This document shows, one piece after another, positions 17,778-27,412 of a stretch of 64,000 nucleotides of DNA. Below the pieces are notes generated by a model. The model did not search any database, was not told the DNA's origin, and saw nothing but the letters and a program-made list of their open reading frames with translations. Each line of letters opens with the position of its first letter. The first letter of the stretch is position 1. Source of the DNA: Mechercharimyces sp. CAU 1602 (GTDB taxonomy: Bacteria; Bacillota; Bacilli; Thermoactinomycetales; JANTPT01); the NCBI RefSeq assembly GCF_024753565.1, contig NZ_JANTPT010000002.1:1-64000 (forward strand), given 5' to 3'. Position numbers and translations under genes: made by a program.

Positions 17778-18392
17778 CTAATCAGCTGTTAGCTCACTTT
17801 CTGTAATCCACTTATGATTTGTAACTTCTTTTCCACCATCTGTTGGAGTATAGTCAACCATGTAAACGGTCGTTTCTTCAACTGATTCAATGAGAGCGAT
17901 TGCTCCTTCCATACCTTTCATGTGCGAAGCATTAAGCGTCACTTCTTCCCCCGATTTAAAAGATTCTTTACTATATTCTTTAATTTCTTCATTAATAACC
18001 CATTTATGATTCTTAACTCTCTTACCGCCATTTGTAGGATCATACGAAACGACATACGCTACAGTATCATAGGATCCTACTATTGTAGCTTCTGCTCCTT
18101 CCATCCCACTCATATGGTCTGCCTGGATTATAGCTTGACTACCTACTTCATAAGTAGGATTTTCTGCATCTTCTAAACCTCCTGGTACTTCACTCGAGGA
18201 ATGATCCATGTCTTCATGACTATCCGATTCTTCACTCGTGTTTTCTTCAGAAGTCGCCTCTCCACTTTGGTTTTCGTTTTGATAGGACTCTTCAGTTTGT
18301 CCTTCTTCATTACTTCCAGAGCAAGCCGCTAAAGTGAATATTAAACTTAGAAACAATATGGTCATAAAATATTTAATTTTTTTCAAATTCAT
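17778..18392 (-). CDS. YdhK family lipoprotein with two DUF1541 repeats
   Basis: The 204-residue protein has a lipoprotein signal (TILFLSLIFTLAACSGS, lipidated Cys about residue 24), an acidic Ser/Glu-rich linker, then two DUF1541 repeats. Each repeat has an HMxGMEGA motif and a GGKxVxNHKW motif, at about 104-157 and 163-201. It should sit on the outer face of the membrane. YdhK proteins often accompany copper-handling genes, and the His/Met motifs would suit metal binding, but function is unproven. The ATG at 18392 is very close to GGAGGG; a TTG two codons later has better spacing and could be the real start. Confidence 0.8.
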   Translation of the reverse strand: MNLKKIKYFMTILFLSLIFTLAACSGSNEEGQTEESYQNENQSGEATSEENTSEESDSHEDMDHSSSEVPGGLEDAENPTYEVGSQAIIQADHMSGMEGAEATIVGSYDTVAYVVSYDPTNGGKRVKNHKWVINEEIKEYSKESFKSGEEVTLNASHMKGMEGAIALIESVEETTVYMVDYTPTDGGKEVTNHKWITESELTAD

Positions 18393-18525
18393 TCCCTCCA
18401 ACCCCAAATTTAATATGATATCCTTTCATAACTGTATTTAATAAATTTGCATTTTCTGTGCAAAAAATAGATTTCTGATGCTCAGAATCCATACATTTTG
18501 AGGTTTTCTCTAAATACATTCAACT

Positions 18526-18563
18526 AAAAACGAGGCAGGTATAGTTCTACAACTGCCTCGTTT
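18526..18563 (-). terminator. Terminator after the copper ATPase remnant
   Basis: AAACGAGGCAG pairs with CTGCCTCGTTT across a 14-base loop, followed on the minus strand by a T run. It follows the stop codon of the decayed ATPase and ends the csp transcript. Confidence 0.88.
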
Positions 18564-18576
18564 ATTAGTTTATTAT

Positions 18577-18765
18577 TTAATCTGTCTTTAATAGTTCCGC
18601 GTTAATGGCGACAACAACTGTACTTAAGCTCATTAATACGGCTTCCACTGCAGGACTGAGTACAATACCGATTGGAGCTAACACCCCGGCTGCTAAAGGA
18701 ATCGCAAATAGCTATACCAACATCTGCAGTCGCCAAAGCCGGTGCATCATTATTTATTCATCTTT
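18577..18765 (-). pseudogene. Decayed copper-transporting P-type ATPase, C-terminal remnant
   Basis: The minus strand encodes [14 protein letters not shown], the conserved hinge of CopA-type P1B ATPases. This is joined, out of frame, to [18 protein letters not shown] and [19 protein letters not shown] followed by a stop, which is the C-terminal end of the same family. About 100 residues between these motifs are missing. Upstream of the hinge the expected GDGIN codons are scrambled by small insertions and deletions, and nothing of the rest of the roughly 700-residue protein remains. It lies directly downstream of csp, suggesting a former csp-copA operon. Confidence 0.85.
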
Positions 18766-18776
18766 TCATAGGTATT

Positions 18777-19103
18777 TTATGCAATGCTTTTACATGCTTC
18801 CGCACATTTAAAACAAGCATCTGCACACTTTTGACAATGGTCATGATCATGTTTTTTACATTCATTTCCACATTCTTCACAAATTTTAGCACAGACGCTA
18901 GCTAACTCTGCTGCAAAAGGAGTACCTCTAACTAAAGATTGTTCAAGATAAGCACAGATATCTGCACACTCTCTGTCCAAACGAATACACTGAGCCATCA
19001 TATTTAAGTCTTCTTCTTGCAGGCAAGCATCATAGCAATGGCTACAGGCTTTCATACACTCATGTAGCGACTCAATTACGGTCTGGTACTGTTCATGTGA
19101 CAT
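18777..19103 (-). CDS. Four-helix-bundle copper-storage protein (Csp3-like, YhjQ)
   Basis: The 108-residue protein is rich in Cys with repeated CxxxC spacing along helices: CMKACSHCYDAC, CADIC, CAKICEECGNEC and CQKCADACFKCAEAC. This is the DUF326/Csp signature, whose Cys line the core of a four-helix bundle and store many Cu(I) ions. There is no Tat or Sec signal, so it is the cytosolic Csp3 type. Length equals B. subtilis YhjQ as remembered. AAAGGAGG lies nine bases before the ATG. It is followed by the remnant of a copper ATPase, so storage may now do part of the job of lost export. Confidence 0.93.
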   Translation of the reverse strand: MSHEQYQTVIESLHECMKACSHCYDACLQEEDLNMMAQCIRLDRECADICAYLEQSLVRGTPFAAELASVCAKICEECGNECKKHDHDHCQKCADACFKCAEACKSIA

Positions 19104-19181
19104 TTATAAAGTCCTCCTTTATGTGTTTGTTACATAGGTATAGTAACCCTACAACAGTATAATTAAACTTCTTTACCAGGT

Positions 19182-19850
19182 TTATTTTTCCCATTTATAG
19201 CCGACACCCCATATCGTTTTCAAATGAGTATCGATAGGGTAATCATGTTTTCGAATTTTTTCTCTCAGGTTTCGAACATGGGAATCAATGGTCCTCCCCT
19301 CTGTTTCTGAATCGAATCCCCAGATTAACTCTAATAAATCTTCACGTTCATACACTTGATTCGGTCGTTTGAGCAGCAGCCCCAGCAATTTGAATTCTTT
19401 AGGGGTCAGACGAATTTCCTTATTTTTATAATTGAGTTGGTGTGAATCTTGATTCCATATTAAACCATTGACTTCAACTTTCGTTTGATTCTTTTCTCGC
19501 CTTAACAGAGCTTCTATCCGAGCGAGCAGGATTTCCTCATCGAACGGTTTCGTAATATAGTCATCCGCTCCTATGTGCAAACCATGAAGAATATCTTGTT
19601 TTTGATCTTTTGCGGTAAGCATGATAATTGGAATATTCGTTCTTTCTTTAATCTTCGTGCATGTAGCAAAACCATCCATCTCTTTCATCATGATATCTAA
19701 CAGGATCAGATCATAAGTTTGTTCATTTAATTTCTTGAGAGCCTGATAACCACTCAAAGCCTCATCACAGGTAAACCCATGAGGAGTTAGGTATAAGGAG
19801 ATTAAATTTAGCATTCTTTGTTCATCATCAACAAGTAAAATTCTAGTCAT
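19182..19850 (-). CDS. OmpR/PhoB family response regulator
   Basis: The 222-residue protein has a receiver domain with acidic residues Asp8/Asp9, phospho-acceptor Asp52 in LLDIMM and Lys101 in ITKPFDEE. A winged-helix DNA-binding domain follows (LTPKEFKLLGLLLKRPNQVY, then RTIDSHVRNLREKIR and WGVGYKW). The ATG at 19850 has AAAGGAGGGAA upstream and overlaps the kinase stop by ATGA. The kinase precedes the regulator, the reverse of the commoner order. Its location suggests a metal-stress response, which is inference. Confidence 0.93.
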   Translation of the reverse strand: MTRILLVDDEQRMLNLISLYLTPHGFTCDEALSGYQALKKLNEQTYDLILLDIMMKEMDGFATCTKIKERTNIPIIMLTAKDQKQDILHGLHIGADDYITKPFDEEILLARIEALLRREKNQTKVEVNGLIWNQDSHQLNYKNKEIRLTPKEFKLLGLLLKRPNQVYEREDLLELIWGFDSETEGRTIDSHVRNLREKIRKHDYPIDTHLKTIWGVGYKWEK

Positions 19851-21229
19851 AAACTTCCCTCCTTTGGCCAAGACACTTGAATACATAATCCATTCTGATT
19901 CTTAGCTTCAACTTTCCCTCCATGAATCTCTACAATCTCTTTAACGATAGCAAGCCCCAACCCAGTTCCCCCTGAGTTCCTAGATCTTGATTTATCCAAT
20001 CGAAAAAGACGATCAAAAAGATAAGGAATGGACTCTTCCGGGACACCAGGTCCTTCGTCTCTTATGGTAATCAACACTTTCATGTGCAGCTTTTGAACTT
20101 GAATCCAGACGCTAGGATGCCTGCCAGAATACCGTAGGGCGTTGTCTAAAAGATTCATAATCACTTGCTTGAAACGAATAGGATCTGCATAAACCTCGAG
20201 CTCTTCAGGACAATCGATTCTTACTTCAGCGACATGCGTTTTTATCAGTGGGTACAGCTTCTGTTTTGCATCCAGTATTAAGGGCTTAACTTTGCATGAT
20301 TCCGGCTGAATGGCAAACGTATTTTCATCCATTTTTGCTAATTGAAAAAGTTGTTGAATCATTGTTGTAAGACTTTCGGTCTCTTCTTTAATAATTTCAA
20401 GGTACTTTCTTCTATTCTCTTCACTTGTCTGCTCTCGGGATGCAATATCGGCGTACCCTTTTAAATAAGTTAGGGGAGTGCGTAATTCATGAGCAATCGA
20501 AGACAAAAAGTCGTTACGTTCCTGCTTCATTCTTTCTAAATCTTCAGCTAAACGATTGATGGAACGAGCTAATACTCCAAGTTCATCATTATAATGTTCA
20601 CTCAACTCCACATTTGTCTCCCCATTGCTTAGCTTTTCAGTCTCTTCTTTCATCCTAATGAGTGGTTTGGTTACCAGCTTTGAAAGAGTGAACACGACAA
20701 TCATGGTCACAACAAGGATGAGTACCATGACAAAAATGAACTGCCGAGAGAGATGAGTGGTAAGATCTCTAATGATGGAAGAAGGTGAAAACATATACAC
20801 ATTGCCTTGAAGTTCCCCATTGATCATAATGGGGGATAATGTTGCTACGTAGGGAGAGGTTTTCCACTGCTCTTCAACTATTATCCCTTTATATTTTGGA
20901 CTTGTTCTATATTCTTGAATTAATTCTCTGTGAAATGAATCAATAGAGGATGAACTAGATAGAATGTTGCCTTGTTCATCTGTAATGACTACATCTGTTA
21001 TTGCTTCTGACTCCATTAGCGCTACATGATTCAGTGTAGCCTCATCGAACTTCTTCTCTAGTACATCTCGATGACTCCCACCTCGACTTAGAAGTCCATC
21101 CAACACTTCATCAATTTGATAATTTGATATATTCGTATACAAAACAAAGAATAACGAGAATTCTATAATGGTCATTAAGAGAAAGAACAACAATCCTATT
21201 TTTAATGAAATGCTTTTCCTTATATTCAT
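19847..21229 (-). CDS. Membrane sensor histidine kinase
   Basis: The 460-residue protein has two membrane segments (about 11-32 and 163-184) enclosing an extracytoplasmic sensor of about 130 residues, then a HAMP domain. The HisKA box has His247 in SSIAHELRTPL, and the HATPase domain has NLLDNALRYSG (N box), DEGPGVPEES (G1) and GGTGLGLAIVKEIVEIHGG (G2). It pairs with the overlapping OmpR-type regulator downstream. GAGGAG lies before the ATG. The sensor region has no His/Met/Cys cluster that would prove metal sensing. Confidence 0.93.
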   Translation of the reverse strand: MNIRKSISLKIGLLFFLLMTIIEFSLFFVLYTNISNYQIDEVLDGLLSRGGSHRDVLEKKFDEATLNHVALMESEAITDVVITDEQGNILSSSSSIDSFHRELIQEYRTSPKYKGIIVEEQWKTSPYVATLSPIMINGELQGNVYMFSPSSIIRDLTTHLSRQFIFVMVLILVVTMIVVFTLSKLVTKPLIRMKEETEKLSNGETNVELSEHYNDELGVLARSINRLAEDLERMKQERNDFLSSIAHELRTPLTYLKGYADIASREQTSEENRRKYLEIIKEETESLTTMIQQLFQLAKMDENTFAIQPESCKVKPLILDAKQKLYPLIKTHVAEVRIDCPEELEVYADPIRFKQVIMNLLDNALRYSGRHPSVWIQVQKLHMKVLITIRDEGPGVPEESIPYLFDRLFRLDKSRSRNSGGTGLGLAIVKEIVEIHGGKVEAKNQNGLCIQVSWPKEGSL

Positions 21230-21428
21230 ACTATCTCCTCAAAGGACGTCAATTGAGTCGACCACCCAAAATTGGGGGTATATCCATAATGACCGTGATA
21301 TAGGAGAGCAAGGCCGGATATAACTGAAGACAGCAAGGCGATATAGACCTAAGACCACACTCCCATCCAAAAACATCGCTTTTTTTTTCAACAATAACCT
21401 ACCTCTCTAGTAAGCACGCTTACTCTTT
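21230..21428. other. Leader region of the histidine kinase with an inverted repeat
   Basis: ACCCAAAATTGGGGGTATA at 21264-21282 is a partial inverted repeat (CCCAA/TTGGG) whose right half nearly repeats the ATTGGGGGT motif at 16830. It resembles GC-core copper-repressor sites such as CsoR operators, but weakly. No gene is visible. Confidence 0.35.
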
Positions 21429-22358
21429 TTATTTCGTTTTCCCTTTATCAATAATTTGTTCCCATTCTTTCCCGTAATTAGAAGTTATATAACTGCTCCC
21501 ATTAATTGTGAATATAACAAACTCACCATCCGCATCTGGGTTTTTAGAGATATACATAACAGCATCTTCCCCTAACTTAGGGAGTTCCATGTTTTCTTTT
21601 GTTTGTTCATTCCAATCATAAACCTTTAATGAAGCCTCTCCGGTATAAAGACCGTAGTATAATCGATCTTCTGTGAAATATAAACCGCTTCCTTGTCCTT
21701 GTTCAGAAATGATCTTAAAGGTTTCTCCTCCATTTTCACTGAAGTAAATACCTGTAGCATCTGCCACTGCCACGATTTTATCATCATCCGGATGCACGGC
21801 AATTTGCAAAATTTTCTCTCCTACATTTTCGGCCGTAATCTTTTCCCAACTTCTCCCTTGCTCCGTGCTTTTATAGAGACCTTCGTCCATCTCAGAATTA
21901 GAACGCTCGTTTAATACATAAATGGTATGGTTTCTCGCCCCTACCCCCATTGCATGAAAGTCGCTTTCTCCTTCAAAAGCAAGAGGTGATAGTTCCTTTT
22001 TAGTCAACTCCCCTCTTTGAAGTCCAACAGGATTAGGTAAATCACTTTGTTCACCTGGATGTCCTGAAGTATAAAAGCCATCATCCACCACATTAAAACC
22101 CATGTAATCATTTTTGTGGTATGTAGATTCCAGCCAATCCCCATCTTGAAAAATCTTCACACCCGAATGCGCAGCGTATGCAATAGTTTCTCCATTTACA
22201 TACCCCATTCCGTGCACATGCTTTAATGATCCGTCAAATGATTCTGTAGCTACTTGTAAGGATTCTTTGCCCGCTTCTTTTTGGTTACTCTCTCGTTCTA
22301 ATTGGCTACAGCCTGCAATAACTGTAATCGATACTAATATCATAAGGGTTATTTTCAT
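21429..22358 (-). CDS. F510_1955-type lipoprotein with sortilin/BNR-like propeller repeats
   Basis: The 309-residue protein has a lipoprotein signal (ILVSITVIAGCSQ, Cys about residue 17). Several repeats of the type YKSTEQGRSWEKIT, YFSENGGETFKII and YITSNYGKEWEQII follow, which are BNR/sortilin-like beta-propeller blades. It should be anchored outside the membrane. Similar proteins are annotated as F510_1955 family glycosylhydrolase, but I see no catalytic residues, so an enzymatic role is doubtful. The ATG at 22358 follows AAGGAG. It lies 199 bp upstream of the kinase gene in the same direction. Confidence 0.7.
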   Translation of the reverse strand: MKITLMILVSITVIAGCSQLERESNQKEAGKESLQVATESFDGSLKHVHGMGYVNGETIAYAAHSGVKIFQDGDWLESTYHKNDYMGFNVVDDGFYTSGHPGEQSDLPNPVGLQRGELTKKELSPLAFEGESDFHAMGVGARNHTIYVLNERSNSEMDEGLYKSTEQGRSWEKITAENVGEKILQIAVHPDDDKIVAVADATGIYFSENGGETFKIISEQGQGSGLYFTEDRLYYGLYTGEASLKVYDWNEQTKENMELPKLGEDAVMYISKNPDADGEFVIFTINGSSYITSNYGKEWEQIIDKGKTK

Positions 22359-22457
22359 TTCAACCACTCCTTGAAACAATCTCAACTAATCTTCTCAAAA
22401 AAATATCGAGAAATTGTGAAGAAATCTATATTCTCTTGAACCTCTCTTCAAAAAGAA

Positions 22458-22497
22458 AAAGCCTGAAGATACAACCTTCGTCGCATCTTCAGGCTTT
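22458..22497. terminator. Bidirectional terminator
   Basis: AAAGCCTGAAGAT pairs with ATCTTCAGGCTTT around a 14-base loop, with T-rich tails on both sides. On the minus strand it ends the decayed frame at 22517. Confidence 0.85.
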
Positions 22498-22516
22498 CAT
22501 TTTCTTTTACTGATGA

Positions 22517-22670
22517 TTAAAAAACTACATCGTACCCTTGATCTTCGACTGCTTGCATCACCTCTTTAACATCTGTCGCCAATACCTTTTTAGACCCTTT
22601 CCAAAACTAATCGGTGTTGTTAAAAACCCGCATCAACAAACCGTAATCGTGCGGTTTATATTTAAACGGA
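22517..22670 (-). pseudogene. Decayed reading frame, possible heavy-metal-associated (CopZ-like) C-terminus
   Basis: The minus strand reads about 47 codons with one in-frame TAG at codon 20 and stops at both ends. The last part, KEVMQAVEDQGYDVVF, resembles the end of CopZ-type metallochaperones (KEAIEDQGYDV), while the upstream part (PHDYGLLMRVFNNTD) is not recognised. It has no ribosome site. A terminator follows directly. A mutated remnant of a copper gene fits the island, but family assignment is weak. Confidence 0.4.
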
Positions 22671-22697
22671 GATTATGGACAAGTTGAGAATGCAATT

Positions 22698-22742
22698 AAA
22701 AATGAAGCCTCCCAATAGAAAATACTATTTGGGAGGCTTCAT
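22698..22742 (-). terminator. groESL operon terminator
   Basis: A long stem (ATGAAGCCTCCCAA with TTGGGAGGCTTCAT) is followed on the minus strand by TTTTTAATT. It lies about 80 nt after the groEL stop codon. Confidence 0.88.
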
Positions 22743-22822
22743 CGATTCAATCTAAATTTGATCCAGTCAGTGCGAATTTACAGGGTTTCAAATCCTTGTC
22801 TATCTAAGGGTTTGAGAGCAGC

Positions 22823-24478
<1,656 letters not shown>

Positions 24479-24604
24479 CTAAATTGTAAGGATTGGATAT
24501 TTTGTAGCTTATACATCCAAAGTCAGTGATAAGAGAGATTTCCCTACCTAATCAAGCAGGAAAGCCTCTCTCATCTGAGCACATACAGGCGAAAAAGTCA
24601 CTTC

Positions 24605-24886
24605 CTACTCTACAATCGCCAATACGTCACTCTCGCGTAACACTAAGTATTCTGTTTCTCCGACTTTCACTTCAGTGCCGGCATATTTGGAAAAGATGAC
24701 ACGGTCGCCTTCTTTCACTTCCAACTCAACTTTATGACCGTTTTCAAAACGACCACTTCCTACCGCAACCACTTTCCCTTCTTGCGGTTTTTCTTTAGCG
24801 GAATCAGGCAAAACTATGCCACTTGCTGTTGTCTCTTCTTGTTCGATCGCTTCCAATACGATACGATCACCCAATGGTTTGATCAT
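24605..24886 (-). CDS. groS: 10 kDa co-chaperonin GroES
   Basis: The 93-residue co-chaperonin has the family start [16 protein letters not shown], the mobile loop [17 protein letters not shown], and the [15 protein letters not shown] roof region. It caps the GroEL ring in an ATP-dependent way. The gene has AGGAGG before its ATG and a perfect CIRCE operator in its leader, so the groS-groL pair should be repressed by HrcA and induced by heat. Confidence 0.99.
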   Translation of the reverse strand: MIKPLGDRIVLEAIEQEETTASGIVLPDSAKEKPQEGKVVAVGSGRFENGHKVELEVKEGDRVIFSKYAGTEVKVGETEYLVLRESDVLAIVE

Positions 24887-24932
24887 CGAAAACCCTCCTT
24901 CGTAATCAGGCGGAATTCATATTTTAATTTTG

Positions 24933-24959
24933 TTAGCACTCATTAAGGTCGAGTGCTAA
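24933..24959. promoter_or_regulatory. CIRCE element (HrcA operator)
   Basis: TTAGCACTC, a nine-base spacer and GAGTGCTAA match the CIRCE consensus exactly. It sits between the groS promoter and ribosome site. Confidence 0.97.
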
Positions 24960-24970
24960 CACCCATTATT

Positions 24971-24999
24971 ATGATATTCCTCTTGCACTCATTTTGCAA
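24971..24999 (-). promoter_or_regulatory. groS promoter
   Basis: The minus strand has TTGCAA (24999-24994), a 17-bp spacer and TATCAT (24976-24971), placing the start a few bases before the CIRCE element. Confidence 0.6.
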
Positions 25000-25094
25000 G
25001 ACCTTTGCTAAAAAAAATTTATGTAAATACTTTTATATCGTTGAATAGGCTCCAGCAAAAAACATGATGGTCAGTTGATTTCCTCTCTCTATGT

Positions 25095-25134
25095 AAAAAA
25101 GAACAACCACCGAATGATCCACCAGTGGTTGTTC
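25095..25134 (-). terminator. tatC terminator
   Basis: GAACAACCAC (25101-25110) pairs with GTGGTTGTTC (25125-25134), followed on the minus strand by TTTTTT (25100-25095). Confidence 0.9.
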
Positions 25135-25140
25135 ATATAT

Positions 25141-25902
25141 TTATTCTTTCGTCTCTTCCCACATGCGTTCTCGCTCCTCATCTAATCTAATAAGGCGGCG
25201 ATCAAGCCACGCACAGAGGGCGATACTGATCTCATATAGCAAAAACAACGGAATGGCCACCAGAATATTAGAGATAAAGTCTGGGGGCGTAATCATTGCA
25301 GCCACAACGACTAAAGCGACATAAGCAAATCTCCGTCCCTTGCGCAACATAGACGGACGCAGGATACGTAGACGTGTAAAAAAAAGAACAATAATCGGTA
25401 ACTCGAACAGAAGCGCCATCGGGAAGCATATACGAAACATAAAGGAGAACACTTCATAGATGCCGTAGGTCATTTCTGCTCCCAACACTCCATTTAACGT
25501 TTCCATAAACATAATTAAATAGGGAAACACAATAAACAATCCAAAACTTAATCCCAAAGCGAATAGCAATACGGCGATTGGAATGTAGACAAGGGTAGCG
25601 CGCTGTTCGTGCGGCAACAATCCAGGTTTTACAAACTTCCAAATCTGATATAACAGAACAGGGAGTGTGAGGCAAAAAGCAATAACAAATGCAAATTGCA
25701 TGATCACCGTAAGCGGATCCATGGGATTGAAAATATGAAATGAAAATCCTTCTAGGGAAGGACGCTTTTTAAACCACTGAATAATGGGGCCCGCTAAATA
25801 TATTCCTAGACCCATCGAAACAATAAATGTCCCCAACACCCATAAGATTCGACTACGTAATTCTACAAAATGGTCTAGCGCGGTTTGATTCTGCTCGGTC
25901 AT
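25141..25902 (-). CDS. tatC: Sec-independent protein translocase TatC
   Basis: The 253-residue membrane protein has six membrane segments and the TatC signatures HFVELRSRILWVL near the N-terminus and FCLTLPVLLYQIWKFVKPGL (about residues 83-102). The later Glu-containing MALLFELPIIVLFF segment and DFISNILVAIPLFLLYEISI follow. It forms the twin-arginine signal receptor of the Tat translocase. No tatA lies next to it, unlike the B. subtilis tatAY-tatCY pair, so TatA must be elsewhere. The ATG at 25902 follows AAGGA with good spacing. It follows rex by 33 bp. Confidence 0.96.
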   Translation of the reverse strand: MTEQNQTALDHFVELRSRILWVLGTFIVSMGLGIYLAGPIIQWFKKRPSLEGFSFHIFNPMDPLTVIMQFAFVIAFCLTLPVLLYQIWKFVKPGLLPHEQRATLVYIPIAVLLFALGLSFGLFIVFPYLIMFMETLNGVLGAEMTYGIYEVFSFMFRICFPMALLFELPIIVLFFTRLRILRPSMLRKGRRFAYVALVVVAAMITPPDFISNILVAIPLFLLYEISIALCAWLDRRLIRLDEERERMWEETKE

Positions 25903-25935
25903 CTTCAATCCTTCCTTTATAAAACAAATGCAAGT

Positions 25936-26601
25936 TTAACTGATAGGATAAGGGTTGTCCTCATCATCCACAGGAAAATTCTTTAGAAAATAGATCAACG
26001 TTTGCAGTTCGGACGTTAAGTCAATGTGATGAATGCGCACGGTAGAAGGTGCCGTAATACGAGTGGGACTAAAGTTTAAAATCCCGCGAATTCCCGACTC
26101 TACAATTTGATCGGTCGTCGTTTGCGCCACATTAGCTGGCACCGTTAATATAGCTACTCCTACTTGATGAAGTTGACACACGTCGGGCATGCGTTCCATT
26201 GGAAAAACAGGAATATCATCAATTTCACGCCCGATCTTTGCTTTATCAGTGTCAAAGCCAGCCACAATCTTAGTGCTGTGACTGCGATAAAAATTGTAGC
26301 GCAACAGTGCTGTACCTAAATAGCCTACTCCTACCAAAACCACGTTTGTTACTTCATCCTGATGCAGAAAATCACGTAAGAACTGCAATAAGTACTTTAC
26401 GTTATAGCCATATCCTTTTTTTCCTAGTTCACCTAAGTAAGAAAAGTCACGACGAATGGTAGCTGAATCAATCTGAAGAGCATCGCTCAACTGAGTAGAC
26501 GAAACCCGTTGTTTTCCGATAGCGTGTAACTTCTCCAGATACCGATAATACAAGGGGAGGCGTTTGGCCGTTACCTTAGGAATCTGTATTTCTTGAGACA
26601 T
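25936..26601 (-). CDS. rex: Redox-sensing transcriptional repressor Rex
   Basis: The 221-residue protein has an N-terminal winged helix (LPLYYRYLEKLHAIGKQRVS, then DSATIRRDFSYLGELGKKGYGY) and a Rossmann domain with GVGYLG (residues 91-96) for NAD(H). Rex senses the NADH/NAD+ ratio and represses respiration and fermentation genes. The ATG at 26601 follows GGAGGAAGCGAC; an in-frame start further upstream has no such site. Its promoter has an extended -10 (26671-26679). No clear Rex box was seen in its own leader. Confidence 0.97.
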   Translation of the reverse strand: MSQEIQIPKVTAKRLPLYYRYLEKLHAIGKQRVSSTQLSDALQIDSATIRRDFSYLGELGKKGYGYNVKYLLQFLRDFLHQDEVTNVVLVGVGYLGTALLRYNFYRSHSTKIVAGFDTDKAKIGREIDDIPVFPMERMPDVCQLHQVGVAILTVPANVAQTTTDQIVESGIRGILNFSPTRITAPSTVRIHHIDLTSELQTLIYFLKNFPVDDEDNPYPIS

Positions 26602-26670
26602 GTCGCTTCCTCCAGGGATTGTACAGTCTTTCAACGTTCATCTTGTAGTAAAGTTCATACTCTCATTCCC

Positions 26671-26679
26671 AGTATAGCA
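26671..26679 (-). promoter_or_regulatory. rex promoter, extended -10
   Basis: The minus strand reads TGCTATACT, an extended -10 box, about 70 bp before the rex ATG. The -35 region is weak. Confidence 0.5.
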
Positions 26680-26693
26680 CACTCCCCTTCACA

Positions 26694-27308
26694 TCACGGA
26701 GAGCTCTTATGGATAAATGGCAACTTGTGATACTGAAAAACCCCTTCTGAAGTAAGCACTTGATGTAAAGGTTCATCATGCGACTCAGCATATACAGTCT
26801 CTACTATCTGCCATGGATAAGCAGCTCCCATACGTATACAGTCAAGCGGAAGATCTTCCGCAAAAAAGCGATCGTAATAGCCGCCCCCGTAGCCTAGACG
26901 AAACCCTTGCTGATCAAATGCGAGACCCGGTACGATAGCAAGCTCCACCAGGTCTGGGGCAACTTTATTTTCTGCTCGTGCAGATGGCTCCCAAATTCCA
27001 TACGCTCCTTCTTCCAGTTGAGTAAAGTCTGTTAAACTGTATAGGATCATCTTTTTATTTAATGGGTCCGTACGTGGGAGAACGACCTTCTTTCCATCCT
27101 CCCAACTACGTTCTATCGCCACACATAAATCCACCTCTTGCCGAAACGACATATAGTATAAAATCGTCTGAGCTTCCTCATACTCAGGACTTTCAAGAAG
27201 GTGCATACACACGGCATGCGAACCCTTCTTCGCTTCCTGCTTCTCCATCTGGTTTCTTCGTTCCCTCATTTGACGTCGTAAGGCGCGCTTATCTTTTTTT
27301 AGTTGCAA
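26694..27308 (-). CDS. 5-formyltetrahydrofolate cyclo-ligase
   Basis: The 204-residue enzyme (MTHFS/YqgN type) converts 5-formyl-THF to 5,10-methenyl-THF with ATP. The N-terminal basic helix LKKDKRALRRQMRERRNQM, the EVDL motif (FRQEVDLCVAIE) and the nucleotide loop GFRLGYGGGYYDRFF are present. The TTG start has GAGGAGGAG eight bases upstream. It is divergent from ydiF and co-oriented with rex. In B. subtilis moaC, not this gene, lies between ydiF and rex. Confidence 0.93.
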   Translation of the reverse strand: MQLKKDKRALRRQMRERRNQMEKQEAKKGSHAVCMHLLESPEYEEAQTILYYMSFRQEVDLCVAIERSWEDGKKVVLPRTDPLNKKMILYSLTDFTQLEEGAYGIWEPSARAENKVAPDLVELAIVPGLAFDQQGFRLGYGGGYYDRFFAEDLPLDCIRMGAAYPWQIVETVYAESHDEPLHQVLTSEGVFQYHKLPFIHKSSP

Positions 27309-27412
27309 AAATAAATCTCCTCCTCAAAACTCTAATCTTCTAGAACCGCAGGATTTGCTCACAAACCCTTACTTACGCTACACTGAAATAGGAAAAAATG
27401 AGGTGAACGCAA

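Noticed and set aside
18605-18905. Plus-strand frames over the copA remnant and csp
   Set aside because: They are shadows of the minus-strand remnant and csp.
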